Positions 23,612 through 32,077 of a DNA stretch of 33,144 nt are shown here, piece after piece (within the stretch, counting starts at the first letter, position 1; each line of letters starts with the position of its first letter). Position numbers and translations under genes: made by a program. The DNA is from a virus: the IMG/VR virus record IMGVR_UViG_3300031631_000379, positions 1 to 33,144 of that record; one strand, given 5' to 3'. The notes beneath the pieces were generated by a model that ran no database searches, was not told where the DNA came from, and worked only from the letters and a program-made list of their open reading frames with translations.

Positions 23612-24576
23612 TATACAAATACCCCATGATCGTAATGTTCCGTTAAGGTCTCCAAAACATCATTATAAGCTGGATAATAGCATTTTTCACAAATAGACCC
23701 ATCAAATATATTTTGTTGACAAAAGTAAGTGGGAATTTCTTTAATAGAGCACATCCTCATTTGTTTTGGGAATAATCCTTCTGAATCAGGTAAAGCATAT
23801 TGAACACCACAACAAGGGTAAACAAACCCATCAGGGGCAATAACAGGCTTTAATAAACTAATTCTACATTCAGAATTACCCCTTACATAATTACTTCTAT
23901 CTTGGTATAAAACCAAACCATCATCTATTCCCATTTCTTCCAATTGAATTTTAATACTTTCCATACTTACTAAATTATCCAAATCTAATAAATCACTTAC
24001 TAATCTAACATGGGTTAATTTATTCAGATTGGCAAATTGAACAATCTTGGCTAATTTATCAATATTGAACTTGGCAGTCACCACATAACTAATTGCCCAA
24101 TCTATATGAACAGTAGGAATTACCTTCTGCAAAACATTAATCAGTTTATCAATATCCCTATCATCACTGGCACTAACCCTACACCAAGTTAAAAGATTTA
24201 AATAATATTTATGTTTTTCTAAAAGTAATCCATTTGAAACCATACCGGAAGATATTCTCAAATCTGATAAAATTTTAAGTAATTCTGATAATTCTTCATA
24301 ACAACAGGGTTCCCCCCCTCCGGTTATTGTAACAGCTTTGGTTCCTAATTTATAAAAATCAATAATAGTTTTTTTCAATTCTTCTATACTTAATTGCTGT
24401 GTTTTTTCTCTTTTGGAACAAGAACAAAAGGAACAGTTTAAATTACAAATATTTGTTGGGCATAATTGAACGTGGATAGGATGAATAAAACCAAAATTAG
24501 ACACACACAATTCCTTTGCTTTCAAAACTTTAGATGGGTATATGTTTGACGATGAGTATGAAGTTGATTTATCCAA
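23611..24576 (-). CDS. Radical SAM enzyme with SPASM-like C-terminal cysteines
   Basis: A 321-residue radical SAM protein. The cluster motif C44-x3-C48-x2-C51 (CNLNCSFC) is intact, followed by TITGGGEP at 83-90 (SAM-binding GGE region). The C-terminal part has KPVIAPDGFVYPCCG and C237, C255, C256, C276, C286, C296 and C299, typical of SPASM/twitch domains that hold auxiliary Fe-S clusters. It starts at TTG 24576 with a perfect GGAGG before it, overlapping the GT8-like gene by eight bases. It lies inside a glycosyltransferase/sulfotransferase cassette in a virion operon, so its target may be a sugar, a nucleotide-sugar or a structural protein side chain. The substrate cannot be read from sequence. 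Confidence 0.85.
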   Translation of the reverse strand: MDKSTSYSSSNIYPSKVLKAKELCVSNFGFIHPIHVQLCPTNICNLNCSFCSCSKREKTQQLSIEELKKTIIDFYKLGTKAVTITGGGEPCCYEELSELLKILSDLRISSGMVSNGLLLEKHKYYLNLLTWCRVSASDDRDIDKLINVLQKVIPTVHIDWAISYVVTAKFNIDKLAKIVQFANLNKLTHVRLVSDLLDLDNLVSMESIKIQLEEMGIDDGLVLYQDRSNYVRGNSECRISLLKPVIAPDGFVYPCCGVQYALPDSEGLFPKQMRMCSIKEIPTYFCQQNIFDGSICEKCYYPAYNDVLETLTEHYDHGVFV

Positions 24577-25270
24577 AATACCTCCAATATTTATCTAAAG
24601 AATTGCTTAATTTATCAGATTCATTTACCAGTGTATGTAACCTTGGTTTACCTGACCAAGTTACAACAGGAGCACCATCTAAACAATCTGGATCGTCTTT
24701 CAATTTCTTTTTGCCCACAATATAATTATCTGGCAAGAAGTCTTGGATTCTTTTGACTTTATCAAATCCAATTGTTTTCCCAATAAATCCCTGATCCCCA
24801 TGTCTCCAATCAAAATGGGAATCATTCATGTGGGTTTCTGGATCAATTTTAAACTGTTCATAAACCTTAGAATACTTATAAAAGGAACCCGTCATTAAAC
24901 CGGAAGCAAAATTTACCCCATTAGGGGGCCTAAATCGTTGATTAAAGCCCTTTAAGGCTAAAAAGGGTGCTTTGGTACTAAGTAACAATAAATCGTCAAT
25001 ATTCCCTTTTATAATCGTGTCCAAGTCAAAGAATACAGAAGGGGCTTTTGACAGGTCTGGTCTAAACAATTCTATTTTAGACCACCACCCAGGCCAATTA
25101 TGTTTCAATGGGATTGTTTCACAAAAATCTACTGAAAGATCATCAGTTAAACAAACAAAGTCAAAAGGAACATCAGTATTAAGTTTACAGGCTTTTTTCA
25201 ACCTATAAACATAATCCTGGTCATAAGAACCACCTGATTTTAAAACACACCTAATTTCTATTTTCTTCAT
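24569..25270 (-). CDS. GT8-like glycosyltransferase
   Basis: A 233-residue GT-A glycosyltransferase. SVFFDLDTIIKGNIDDLL contains the metal-binding D82-L-D84, and HNWPGWWSKIELFRP before it and HGDQGFIGK later fit GT8-like enzymes that use UDP- or similar nucleotide sugars. It begins inside the end of the MptE-like gene (20-base overlap) after a GGGG-rich site. There is no membrane segment, so it acts in the cytoplasm where virions assemble. Donor and acceptor are unknown. Confidence 0.75.
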   Translation of the reverse strand: MKKIEIRCVLKSGGSYDQDYVYRLKKACKLNTDVPFDFVCLTDDLSVDFCETIPLKHNWPGWWSKIELFRPDLSKAPSVFFDLDTIIKGNIDDLLLLSTKAPFLALKGFNQRFRPPNGVNFASGLMTGSFYKYSKVYEQFKIDPETHMNDSHFDWRHGDQGFIGKTIGFDKVKRIQDFLPDNYIVGKKKLKDDPDCLDGAPVVTWSGKPRLHTLVNESDKLSNSLDKYWRYFG

Positions 25271-26012
25271 CCATCATCCCCATAACATCAGATAAACTCA
25301 TTTTAAGAAAAGCATTTATGTTACTTTTTGGATTAACATTTATTATTTCAATACCTAATTTTTTTGCATCAGTCGCCACCCTACCCCAACCAACGGATTG
25401 TTTTTTAAAAAGATATTCTGATTTTTCTTTATCAGGAGTACTTTTAGGGCACTTCTTGCCCCTTTTTGTTTGAAAAAAATTAGGTGTTTTGCTTTTATCA
25501 GGGTATCCAGTATGCCAATGCACTCTGCCATCATTAAAAGAATACATATCTAATCCTAATATAAAAATACGTGTTGCCCCTAAATGATGGGCCAAGTCAA
25601 TTGCACTCCCACCTGAATTTTTAGTTATCCAAGAAACTTGACTTCTATTCTTTGTCAGCCCCTTAGACATATTTCTGTGTAGGTACTTTATGCTATCAAA
25701 AGAATCACTAGAAAACTTACCAGCACTTGACACCTTTAAACCTGCATATGTATTGAATTGGGACTTATGTTCAGTGTAGGTATCACTATCACCCCAATAC
25801 GCAACGTCAACCCAATTTCCTAAGAAAGCTGCTATGTTTACACCTATTACCCTGTACTTATGAATACAGGACATATAATCACCATAAGTTTTAAATTCTT
25901 CTGGTGATTCTGGAATAAAATCATCTGGAATGTTGAATTGTTCGGAAACGGAACTTCCGCCTCCTATAATCCAACAAGATCCAGACCAAATTTTAGGTGC
26001 TAACCATTCCAT
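25251..26012 (-). CDS. MptE/DUF115-like protein (MAF glycosyltransferase-type fold)
   Basis: A 253-residue protein with the pattern of the DUF115/MptE-like group, which includes motility-accessory-factor sugar (nonulosonic acid) transferases. CWIIGGGSSVSE (13-24) is the nucleotide loop, and KNSGGSAIDLAHHLGATRIF then ILGLDM (about 131-156) is the second conserved block. The YRVIGVNIAAFL and DVAYWGDSDTY stretches fit too. It is the first gene of the five-gene cassette and starts two bases after the preceding stop. It may attach or prime a sugar on a structural protein. The fold call is fair; an alternative is another type of Rossmann-fold transferase. Confidence 0.65.
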   Translation of the reverse strand: MEWLAPKIWSGSCWIIGGGSSVSEQFNIPDDFIPESPEEFKTYGDYMSCIHKYRVIGVNIAAFLGNWVDVAYWGDSDTYTEHKSQFNTYAGLKVSSAGKFSSDSFDSIKYLHRNMSKGLTKNRSQVSWITKNSGGSAIDLAHHLGATRIFILGLDMYSFNDGRVHWHTGYPDKSKTPNFFQTKRGKKCPKSTPDKEKSEYLFKKQSVGWGRVATDAKKLGIEIINVNPKSNINAFLKMSLSDVMGMMDEENRN

Positions 26013-26014
26013 AC

Positions 26015-26419
26015 TTATTCTGTTGTATCCGTGCCTAAAGGATCACTACCATCTTCATTTACAACTTTCTCATCGTCTTCTGTATCTTCTTCCTCTTCTT
26101 CCTCTTCACCAGTAATGAACTGTTTTGCATCTTTAGCTCGCATAGCTTCATCATTAAGTGTCTCACCAGTAACCTTATTGATTACATCATACCAACCGTT
26201 ACCCCTGGACTTAATACCTAAAGAAATTCCCCCGTTTAATGTGCTATTAGCAGGAGGATTCAAACATTCAAATCCTTCAGCAATCAATGGGCTTAACTCA
26301 TTGGCATACAAATACTCACCCTTCCTGACAACCTGCCCATCTCTATGATTATGAACCCCACCCCTGATCTTTTTCCACTTCAGCATTCCTTCAAATTTAC
26401 TCTTTTTTCTTTTAATCAT
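26015..26419 (-). CDS. Acidic capsid-linked hypothetical protein
   Basis: A 134-residue protein just after the major capsid gene. It has a basic N-terminus, GEYLYANELSPLIAEGFECL, and a GWYDVINKVTGETLNDEAMR stretch of a type common in small phage proteins near capsid genes, followed by a very acidic tail (a run of glutamates, then DTEDDE). AAGGA precedes the ATG. Its role is unknown; it may be a minor capsid or linker protein, and by position a candidate acceptor of the glycans made by the next five genes. Confidence 0.6.
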   Translation of the reverse strand: MIKRKKSKFEGMLKWKKIRGGVHNHRDGQVVRKGEYLYANELSPLIAEGFECLNPPANSTLNGGISLGIKSRGNGWYDVINKVTGETLNDEAMRAKDAKQFITGEEEEEEEDTEDDEKVVNEDGSDPLGTDTTE

Positions 26420-26476
26420 TTTATGTTTCCTTAATTAATGGGTTGATTACCATGTTTTACACCAAACCTATGCAGA

Positions 26477-27565
26477 CTACGCCAATACACAAATCCCACT
26501 ATTACCATCCTGATCAGCCCTTGTCTGAATCACCTGAATAGCCATGACTTTAAAATGGTGCATCAGACCACCCTGTGTACTCCACTGGAGAACTGTAGGT
26601 GCAAATCCATTTACAAGACGTACTGTACTTGAAGTCATTTCTACCATAACAACTGTATCAGCAGCAAGACTATCAGCAACTTTGATGGATTCAATATTAG
26701 AAATTTCAAGGATTCTTGTTCTGGTTGTTTTGGAGTAACCTGTTGTGTAATCCTCATCAAGAACAGTCTCATATGCAGTAGGAATATAAATAACATAAGG
26801 ACCATAATGCTTAGCATCAATCATAGCCTGTTTCATGGCAATTACATCAGCAATAATCAATGCGCCCGTAATACCGGAATCATTCCAATCAATAGACAGG
26901 GATACAGTGTTCTTATCAGAATTTGCTACATATCCTTTTATAGAACCACCACCGTAAGTCAAAAGACTACTTGAACCAAAGATCATGGTTTCAAGTTTTT
27001 CAGCAACCCTGCGTGTACAGGCCTCAGCCATAGTAGTATCAATGGCATCCCCATAAGTTCTGGATGCTTCCAACACTCTCTGAGAAATAGTAAAATCAGA
27101 ATGAATGATAGGAATCGGTAAATACTTTGTTGCAAATACCGGCCTATCATTTTTGTGTTGTGTGGTGGCATCCATGTCAATGTTTGCCTCTCCAGGATCA
27201 TTCATGTCCTGATACTCAAGAACAGTCTTTCCCATTGGATTAGTTAGATTGTAAGTAAGACCTCTGCTTAGAAGATCAGCAGCACCAACCAACCTTTCCC
27301 TTGCAATCTTCTGAACAACTCTATCAATCTCAATCCATTCATCACGTAAGAGTACAGCATTGTTCACCATGCTATTGCCTTTAAACTCAACAGCAATCTG
27401 AGTACCCTTATTATCAATAACCTTATTGACATATGATTTGCCATTTACCATATAAGGTCTAAGATTGTTGGCACTGAACCTACCAGACAATTTTGAACCT
27501 ACCTCTGAATCTGAAAAAGAACCACTTTCCGGATCTACATAGGTTACATTTGTTTCTATTTCCAT
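26477..27565 (-). CDS. Major capsid protein (HK97 fold, encapsulin-like sequence)
   Basis: A 362-residue major capsid protein. The block YLPIPIIHSDFTISQRVLEA, then TYGDAIDTTMAEACTRRVAE, reads like the corresponding region of encapsulin-type HK97-fold shells (PLPIIHxDF, followed by a row of A and R). The gene has the strongest site in the block, AGGAGGAG, as expected for the most abundant virion protein, and follows protease/scaffold and decoration genes. There is no obvious N-terminal delta domain of the classic HK97 type; the first 50 residues are short and polar, so scaffolding may come from the DUF2213 protein. Confidence 0.85.
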   Translation of the reverse strand: MEIETNVTYVDPESGSFSDSEVGSKLSGRFSANNLRPYMVNGKSYVNKVIDNKGTQIAVEFKGNSMVNNAVLLRDEWIEIDRVVQKIARERLVGAADLLSRGLTYNLTNPMGKTVLEYQDMNDPGEANIDMDATTQHKNDRPVFATKYLPIPIIHSDFTISQRVLEASRTYGDAIDTTMAEACTRRVAEKLETMIFGSSSLLTYGGGSIKGYVANSDKNTVSLSIDWNDSGITGALIIADVIAMKQAMIDAKHYGPYVIYIPTAYETVLDEDYTTGYSKTTRTRILEISNIESIKVADSLAADTVVMVEMTSSTVRLVNGFAPTVLQWSTQGGLMHHFKVMAIQVIQTRADQDGNSGICVLA

Positions 27566-27618
27566 TTAAAACTCCTCCTATTTCATTTATTAAAAAAACA
27601 CATCTTTTGTATTAACTA

Positions 27619-28206
27619 TATTGCCTATATTGCCTATACAACCATAACCCAAATACGTTTGTCATATCCCAATGTGGCATCAGGTGTTTCCGCACCACTT
27701 GAACCAGAAAGATCAAGTGCTTCCATTGCAATAGCAACTATTTGTTTGTCATAAACAGTAATAGGATCGTCTGAATCAGCAGTATCAGCAACATGCAATG
27801 TTAAGTTACCATTACCAGCACTTTCAAGTTTAGCACCAATAACAACAGCAGCAGAATCATCATTCAAGATTGCAAGAACCCAATCCCCTCTTTGGGGAAT
27901 CCAACACACTGCCCTGCCTGATGTTCCAAAAACAACATCAATACCATTACCCTGATTCTCATCTTCAATGGCAAACATAGGAAAAGCTGAACCACCAGCA
28001 GTTGAGTGTTTCTGAACCTTATCAGTGCTGATAAGTTCTACCATATGCCCAGGATAAAAAGCAGCAGCAGGAATCTTCTCCAATTCTACTCTTTGTGCCT
28101 GTCCCTGTCTTAAAACAATTGTATTTTCAGCCATTTTACTTCCTCCTAATTAATTAATAACCTATCTTATTTAGTAAATTTTACTATTCTTAATCTGTAT
28201 TGCCTA
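27619..28206 (-). repeat. TAGGCAATA 9-mers at the stops of two neighbouring head genes
   Basis: On the minus strand TAGGCAATA begins at the TAG stop of the decoration gene (27636-27628), is repeated directly after it (27627-27619), and occurs once at the TAG stop of the DUF2213 gene (28206-28198). The decoration gene is thus bounded by the same short sequence. It could be a recombination scar or simply chance. Confidence 0.6.
27634..28134 (-). CDS. Head decoration / stabilisation protein
   Basis: A 166-residue small beta-rich protein directly before the major capsid gene, the usual position of capsid decoration proteins such as lambda gpD. VELEKIPAAAFYPGHMVELI and the strand-turn pattern with GTSGRAVCWIPQRGDWVLAI fit this group. 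AGGAGGA lies before the ATG, in line with high expression. It is a second candidate target for the modification cassette because it would be exposed on the capsid surface. Confidence 0.72.
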   Translation of the reverse strand: MAENTIVLRQGQAQRVELEKIPAAAFYPGHMVELISTDKVQKHSTAGGSAFPMFAIEDENQGNGIDVVFGTSGRAVCWIPQRGDWVLAILNDDSAAVVIGAKLESAGNGNLTLHVADTADSDDPITVYDKQIVAIAMEALDLSGSSGAETPDATLGYDKRIWVMVV

Positions 28207-29664
28207 TTTCTTTTCTTCTTCTTCCCAACTGTTAGTTATAGGCAAAGGTTCTATTTTAACACCACCAGAAGTCTCAGGACTTCCACCATTTGGAGCATAG
28301 TTTGCCCTTACTATTGGACTCATATTTGACAATTTATCCAACATATCAAGATCAAAGGAATCCAAATCTTCATCACTAAATGAATTGTTTTTATTGGTTT
28401 TGATTTTCGCAATTAAAGTTGCTTTGTTCTGTGCAAGTACCTTATTGCCATAATTAATCGAATCTTGCATTTCTTTAGGAAGATCATTCATTGTGATAGG
28501 TTTTTCTTCATGAGTAGGGGTTGCATTATCAACAACTTTAACATCTTTTGCAACAACTTTAACATCTTTTGCAACATTAACTGTCAGTGCAAATTGATCT
28601 TCTGTCATCCCCAAAAGACTTTCTTTATGTTCATCAGTAAAGTTAGAATTGTTTTTAATCAACTCATCTACCTTATCGGGACAACATTCTTTCATGGTTT
28701 TAATTTCCATCTCTTTTTTCTCCTTTTTTGAATTATTATTAATTTCTGTATAAGTGATATTCTCAATAACTTGTACAGGATCGGAAGTCCATTCTACAAC
28801 ATCATTCACAATCCTGTAATTCCTTTTTACAGTTTTGTTTGGTTCATTGGATTCTCTGTAATTAATGGAATAAATAACATAACTCGGATATGCTTTTTTT
28901 AAATAGTTATATTTTTCACCCCTGACATCCATAGAATCTATCTTACTACTCAATATATCCAAAATCTGAGTATATTCCAATTCATTAATTGTAAATTCTT
29001 CTGTATTTACAAAAAACTTATCCCATTGTTTTTCTTCACCATTCACTAACATCTTTTTCTTTCTAATCATACCCTCACCCCCTTCTTTATTATTAGCCCT
29101 AACCCCACAACCATCTTCCCAAGAACAAGCCCCTGTTCCCCCTGGTAATAGTGCTAAATGATCCGGTCTTATGTTGGTTGCAATGGAAGTATAATCTACA
29201 TTATTAAAGGTCCCAGGTACTTGATTATCTTCACAAAACAGCCCTGTACTAACTTCCAATCTTTCACCATTCATTAGACTATTCCGCAAACCAGGGGTAA
29301 GTAAATCAATCATAGTGTTTCTCAGCCAAATTTCAGCCTTTAATTTCCCGTTTTGGTATATGGTGTTGAACAGTGTGCCCATAACTTGATTTTCGTAAAT
29401 CTCAGGGGAATTAGCACTTACAGGTGTGCCATTAATATCAGGGTGTTGTAATGTCACAGGCACGCCATTCCAAGATTCAACAAATTTAGATAATTCTTCA
29501 GCAGTATATAAAGTTGGTCCCCCTGATCCGGCATGAACACCTTCTGTTAAGATAACAACAGGATAAACAATATAACGTTCATCATGTATTGTTTCTTCCC
29601 TTCCATGTTCAATATTGTGTTTAATGGTGATTAGTTTGCTTTTACCTTTGTTGGTAATAATCAT
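28204..29664 (-). CDS. DUF2213 prohead protease with scaffold-like C-terminus
   Basis: A 486-residue protein. Residues 25-190 are a clear DUF2213 domain: VYPVVILTEGVHAGSGGP, VESWNGVPVTLQHP, GTPVSANSPE, ERLEVSTGLF and IRPDHLALLPGGTGACSWED. H74 and S139 lie in the places expected for the His and Ser of an HK97-type prohead protease. A region of about 200-290 with strands is an insertion, followed by a helical, lysine- and glutamate-rich C-terminal part (about 310-486) that is a plausible internal scaffold. It would help the capsid to assemble and then cut itself and the scaffold. AGGAGAA precedes the ATG. Protease activity is inferred from family. Confidence 0.8.
   Translation of the reverse strand: MIITNKGKSKLITIKHNIEHGREETIHDERYIVYPVVILTEGVHAGSGGPTLYTAEELSKFVESWNGVPVTLQHPDINGTPVSANSPEIYENQVMGTLFNTIYQNGKLKAEIWLRNTMIDLLTPGLRNSLMNGERLEVSTGLFCEDNQVPGTFNNVDYTSIATNIRPDHLALLPGGTGACSWEDGCGVRANNKEGGEGMIRKKKMLVNGEEKQWDKFFVNTEEFTINELEYTQILDILSSKIDSMDVRGEKYNYLKKAYPSYVIYSINYRESNEPNKTVKRNYRIVNDVVEWTSDPVQVIENITYTEINNNSKKEKKEMEIKTMKECCPDKVDELIKNNSNFTDEHKESLLGMTEDQFALTVNVAKDVKVVAKDVKVVDNATPTHEEKPITMNDLPKEMQDSINYGNKVLAQNKATLIAKIKTNKNNSFSDEDLDSFDLDMLDKLSNMSPIVRANYAPNGGSPETSGGVKIEPLPITNSWEEEEKK
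28531..28572 (-). repeat. Perfect 21-base tandem duplication in the DUF2213 gene
   Basis: The 21-base unit at 28531-28551 is repeated directly at 28552-28572. In the protein this gives VAKDVKV twice in a row, in the predicted scaffold part, where length changes are likely to be tolerated. Confidence 0.9.
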
Positions 29665-29665
29665 T

Positions 29666-30589
29666 TTAATTCTCCTGAGCTTTTAGTTTATCTAATAATA
29701 TTTTATTATCTGTTATGTCAAGAGGAATTGCAATACAACGGCAACGTGGGTGAAGTGGTATTAGTCCCATTACCTGGTCTATTGTGTATACACCAGAACC
29801 AAATCCGTTATCTCTATTTGCTTTCTTTTTACACAAAGGACACACTCTTGAATCTCCTGCTGTTATCCATTCTGCTAAAACTGTAACACCAGCTACCCCC
29901 CAATTTTTAAATTCCTGCATCATAGATTGATGGTGGGATCGTACCATTTCTGTTTGTGCTAAAGTTTTTGCCCTTGTTAATCCTATCTTATCAACTCTAT
30001 TATTTATACGTCTTGCGAGTTCTAAAGGCCCTTCACCAGTTGCCATACCTTCTGCAAGTATTTCTGCAATTTGTTTTGACATCTCATCTGTGATTCCTTT
30101 TAACCCTGTGAAATTTCTCGTATATAGTAAACCTACTCTGTCTATATGAAGTGGCATTTGCATTGCAGATACAACATTTACTGTTGCTGGTATTGTATAT
30201 CCGGCTGCTATCATTTCTTGATGACTCCTACCTATGCCTTTTTCATATGATGTTCTTATGTATGTGTTCATCCATGCTTCTTCAATTGAAGAGCCTAATT
30301 GGTTTCCATAATATACTTCCAGTATATTATTGTCAACTTGTTTTTGTAGCCACGCTAAGAATGATACAAGTTTTTCAGGATCTCTTTCAAATACAAATTG
30401 TCTACTTGCTAAAGGAGTATTAATTACTGGTTGGTTTAAGGCAAAACAATCATTAGTAAAAACAGAAGTCCATATATCACTTTTTAACTGTCTAAATCTT
30501 TTAGACAGCGCAGTCTCATATCTTTTACGCAATGTCAAAGTACGTGTAGGATCACCCCTAAACATTGTATTTATATTAGATAATATCAT
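29666..30589 (-). CDS. MuF-like / SPP1 gp7-type head morphogenesis protein
   Basis: A 307-residue minor head protein. The C-terminal MuF domain is clear: LTRAKTLAQTEMVRSHHQSM, then WITAGDSRVCPLCKKKAN and HPRCRCIAIPLD, where the Cys and His residues may bind a metal. The N-terminal half is helical. Such proteins sit inside or near the portal and aid assembly or go out with the DNA. It begins by a four-base ATGA overlap with the portal gene and ends two bases before the DUF2213 start. Confidence 0.85.
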   Translation of the reverse strand: MILSNINTMFRGDPTRTLTLRKRYETALSKRFRQLKSDIWTSVFTNDCFALNQPVINTPLASRQFVFERDPEKLVSFLAWLQKQVDNNILEVYYGNQLGSSIEEAWMNTYIRTSYEKGIGRSHQEMIAAGYTIPATVNVVSAMQMPLHIDRVGLLYTRNFTGLKGITDEMSKQIAEILAEGMATGEGPLELARRINNRVDKIGLTRAKTLAQTEMVRSHHQSMMQEFKNWGVAGVTVLAEWITAGDSRVCPLCKKKANRDNGFGSGVYTIDQVMGLIPLHPRCRCIAIPLDITDNKILLDKLKAQEN

Positions 30590-32058
30590 CTATTTTTTCT
30601 TACCATTTTACTCGGTGTAGTGACATTAATTATTTTATTAACAGAATTAACTATATCCACAACCTCTTCTTCACCAGGAACAATATCCTCAAACTCAGTA
30701 CCATCCAATTCATCAATCTTACCTATTTCCCCTACTATGGATTGAATCTGTTTTATCTGATCTTCATTATACCCAAACTCATCCCTTAACCATATTTCAG
30801 GGGGGACTAACATATCTGAACCAGGGGTTTTTAAATACTCTGCAAGTGCTTGTGATCTTGTCTTTGTTACTTCTGATTTTTCCTTTTCACCCATAGCTGA
30901 CATTTTAGGCCATGTAAGTATATAATCATCTTTATTTGTCTTTAAAACACCAGAATCAATCAATTTATCAATCAAAGGTCTGAGTATTTGTATCTCAGCG
31001 AAGATTAACATTCTATTTTTAATCAAAGCGTTCCACATTTTTTCATCTTGTGTACTTGCAAGTTCCCCACGTTCAGAACCAGTTAATATCCTTTTTGGTA
31101 TCCCTGTAACAATAGATATCATCATTACCTGCACATCTATGTGTTCTTTTGGTGATGATACTTGTGGGGATAATGCTGTTATATCAACACCTTGTGGGGT
31201 TAACCATCTCCTTAAGTTGTTTTCAAATTCATCAAACTGATCCTGCATTGCTTTTGCATCAATAGTACCAAATGAAGCATCAGCATCAGCTTTAGCAACA
31301 TAACCTGGTCTTGCCCCCCTCCAGAACATTTCAGCACTACCACCTAATAGTTTTTGTAAATCTTCAAGTCTATTAAATATAGCCTCAAGTCTTGGTGTTC
31401 CAAATACTGGACTTTCTAGTGTATCCTCTACTACATGCAACACCCTACTGTGATGTACTTTTATTGATGCTAATTTTGTAGCAGCACCAGCACCGGGATT
31501 GGAAATAGACAATTGGTACATTGTTGGGTGTCCATACCTTGGATTTGTATGGTCTGTTTCATACTCGATTATGCTTATATTGTCTTCACCATAAGGGGAT
31601 ACATATAAAAGATCAGCTTCTTCAGACAATTCACTACCAAAATCCGCACTATCATCAAACCCGAATAACAAAACAGCAAATCTTCCCAATCCTAATAACT
31701 TATCTAATCGCATTAATTGGGAATAAAGATTCAATTCTTTAGTCAGTTTCTTCCACTGATTTTTTAAACTTGTTTCATCAGTATCAATAACCTCTCTGTC
31801 TTCTTCACTCAAAACAGGGGTGTTCCCCCATAAAGCATCTGCCGGTTTAGATATAATTATTTTGGCTATGTCTGCTCTTTTATATTTTTGATAGTAATCT
31901 TGATATGTTAATTCTTTCTTGTATCCCAATGCTTGATATATGTCCCTACTTCCCCCATATGTTTGTCCTAATGATTCAGCATATTTCATTCTAGAAGAAA
32001 CGACACTCAGTGTTTGTATCATTTTATTCATTTTATTCTCATTTCTTACAATAGCCAT
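30586..32058 (-). CDS. Portal protein (DUF1073 type)
   Basis: A 490-residue portal protein that forms the dodecameric ring at the DNA entry vertex. Typical stretches include ADIAKIIISKPADALWGNTP, LGLGRFAVLLFGFDD, VHHSRVLHVVEDTLESPVFG, MISIVTGIPKRILTGSERGE and LASTQDEKMWNALIKNR, which fit the DUF1073-type portal family. GGAG lies nine bases before the ATG; a second start nine codons later is less likely. No terminase gene is present next to it in this window; the upstream neighbours are lysis-type genes instead. Confidence 0.88.
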   Translation of the reverse strand: MAIVRNENKMNKMIQTLSVVSSRMKYAESLGQTYGGSRDIYQALGYKKELTYQDYYQKYKRADIAKIIISKPADALWGNTPVLSEEDREVIDTDETSLKNQWKKLTKELNLYSQLMRLDKLLGLGRFAVLLFGFDDSADFGSELSEEADLLYVSPYGEDNISIIEYETDHTNPRYGHPTMYQLSISNPGAGAATKLASIKVHHSRVLHVVEDTLESPVFGTPRLEAIFNRLEDLQKLLGGSAEMFWRGARPGYVAKADADASFGTIDAKAMQDQFDEFENNLRRWLTPQGVDITALSPQVSSPKEHIDVQVMMISIVTGIPKRILTGSERGELASTQDEKMWNALIKNRMLIFAEIQILRPLIDKLIDSGVLKTNKDDYILTWPKMSAMGEKEKSEVTKTRSQALAEYLKTPGSDMLVPPEIWLRDEFGYNEDQIKQIQSIVGEIGKIDELDGTEFEDIVPGEEEVVDIVNSVNKIINVTTPSKMVRKNR

Positions 32059-32077
32059 ATGTCATTTCTCCGTATGA

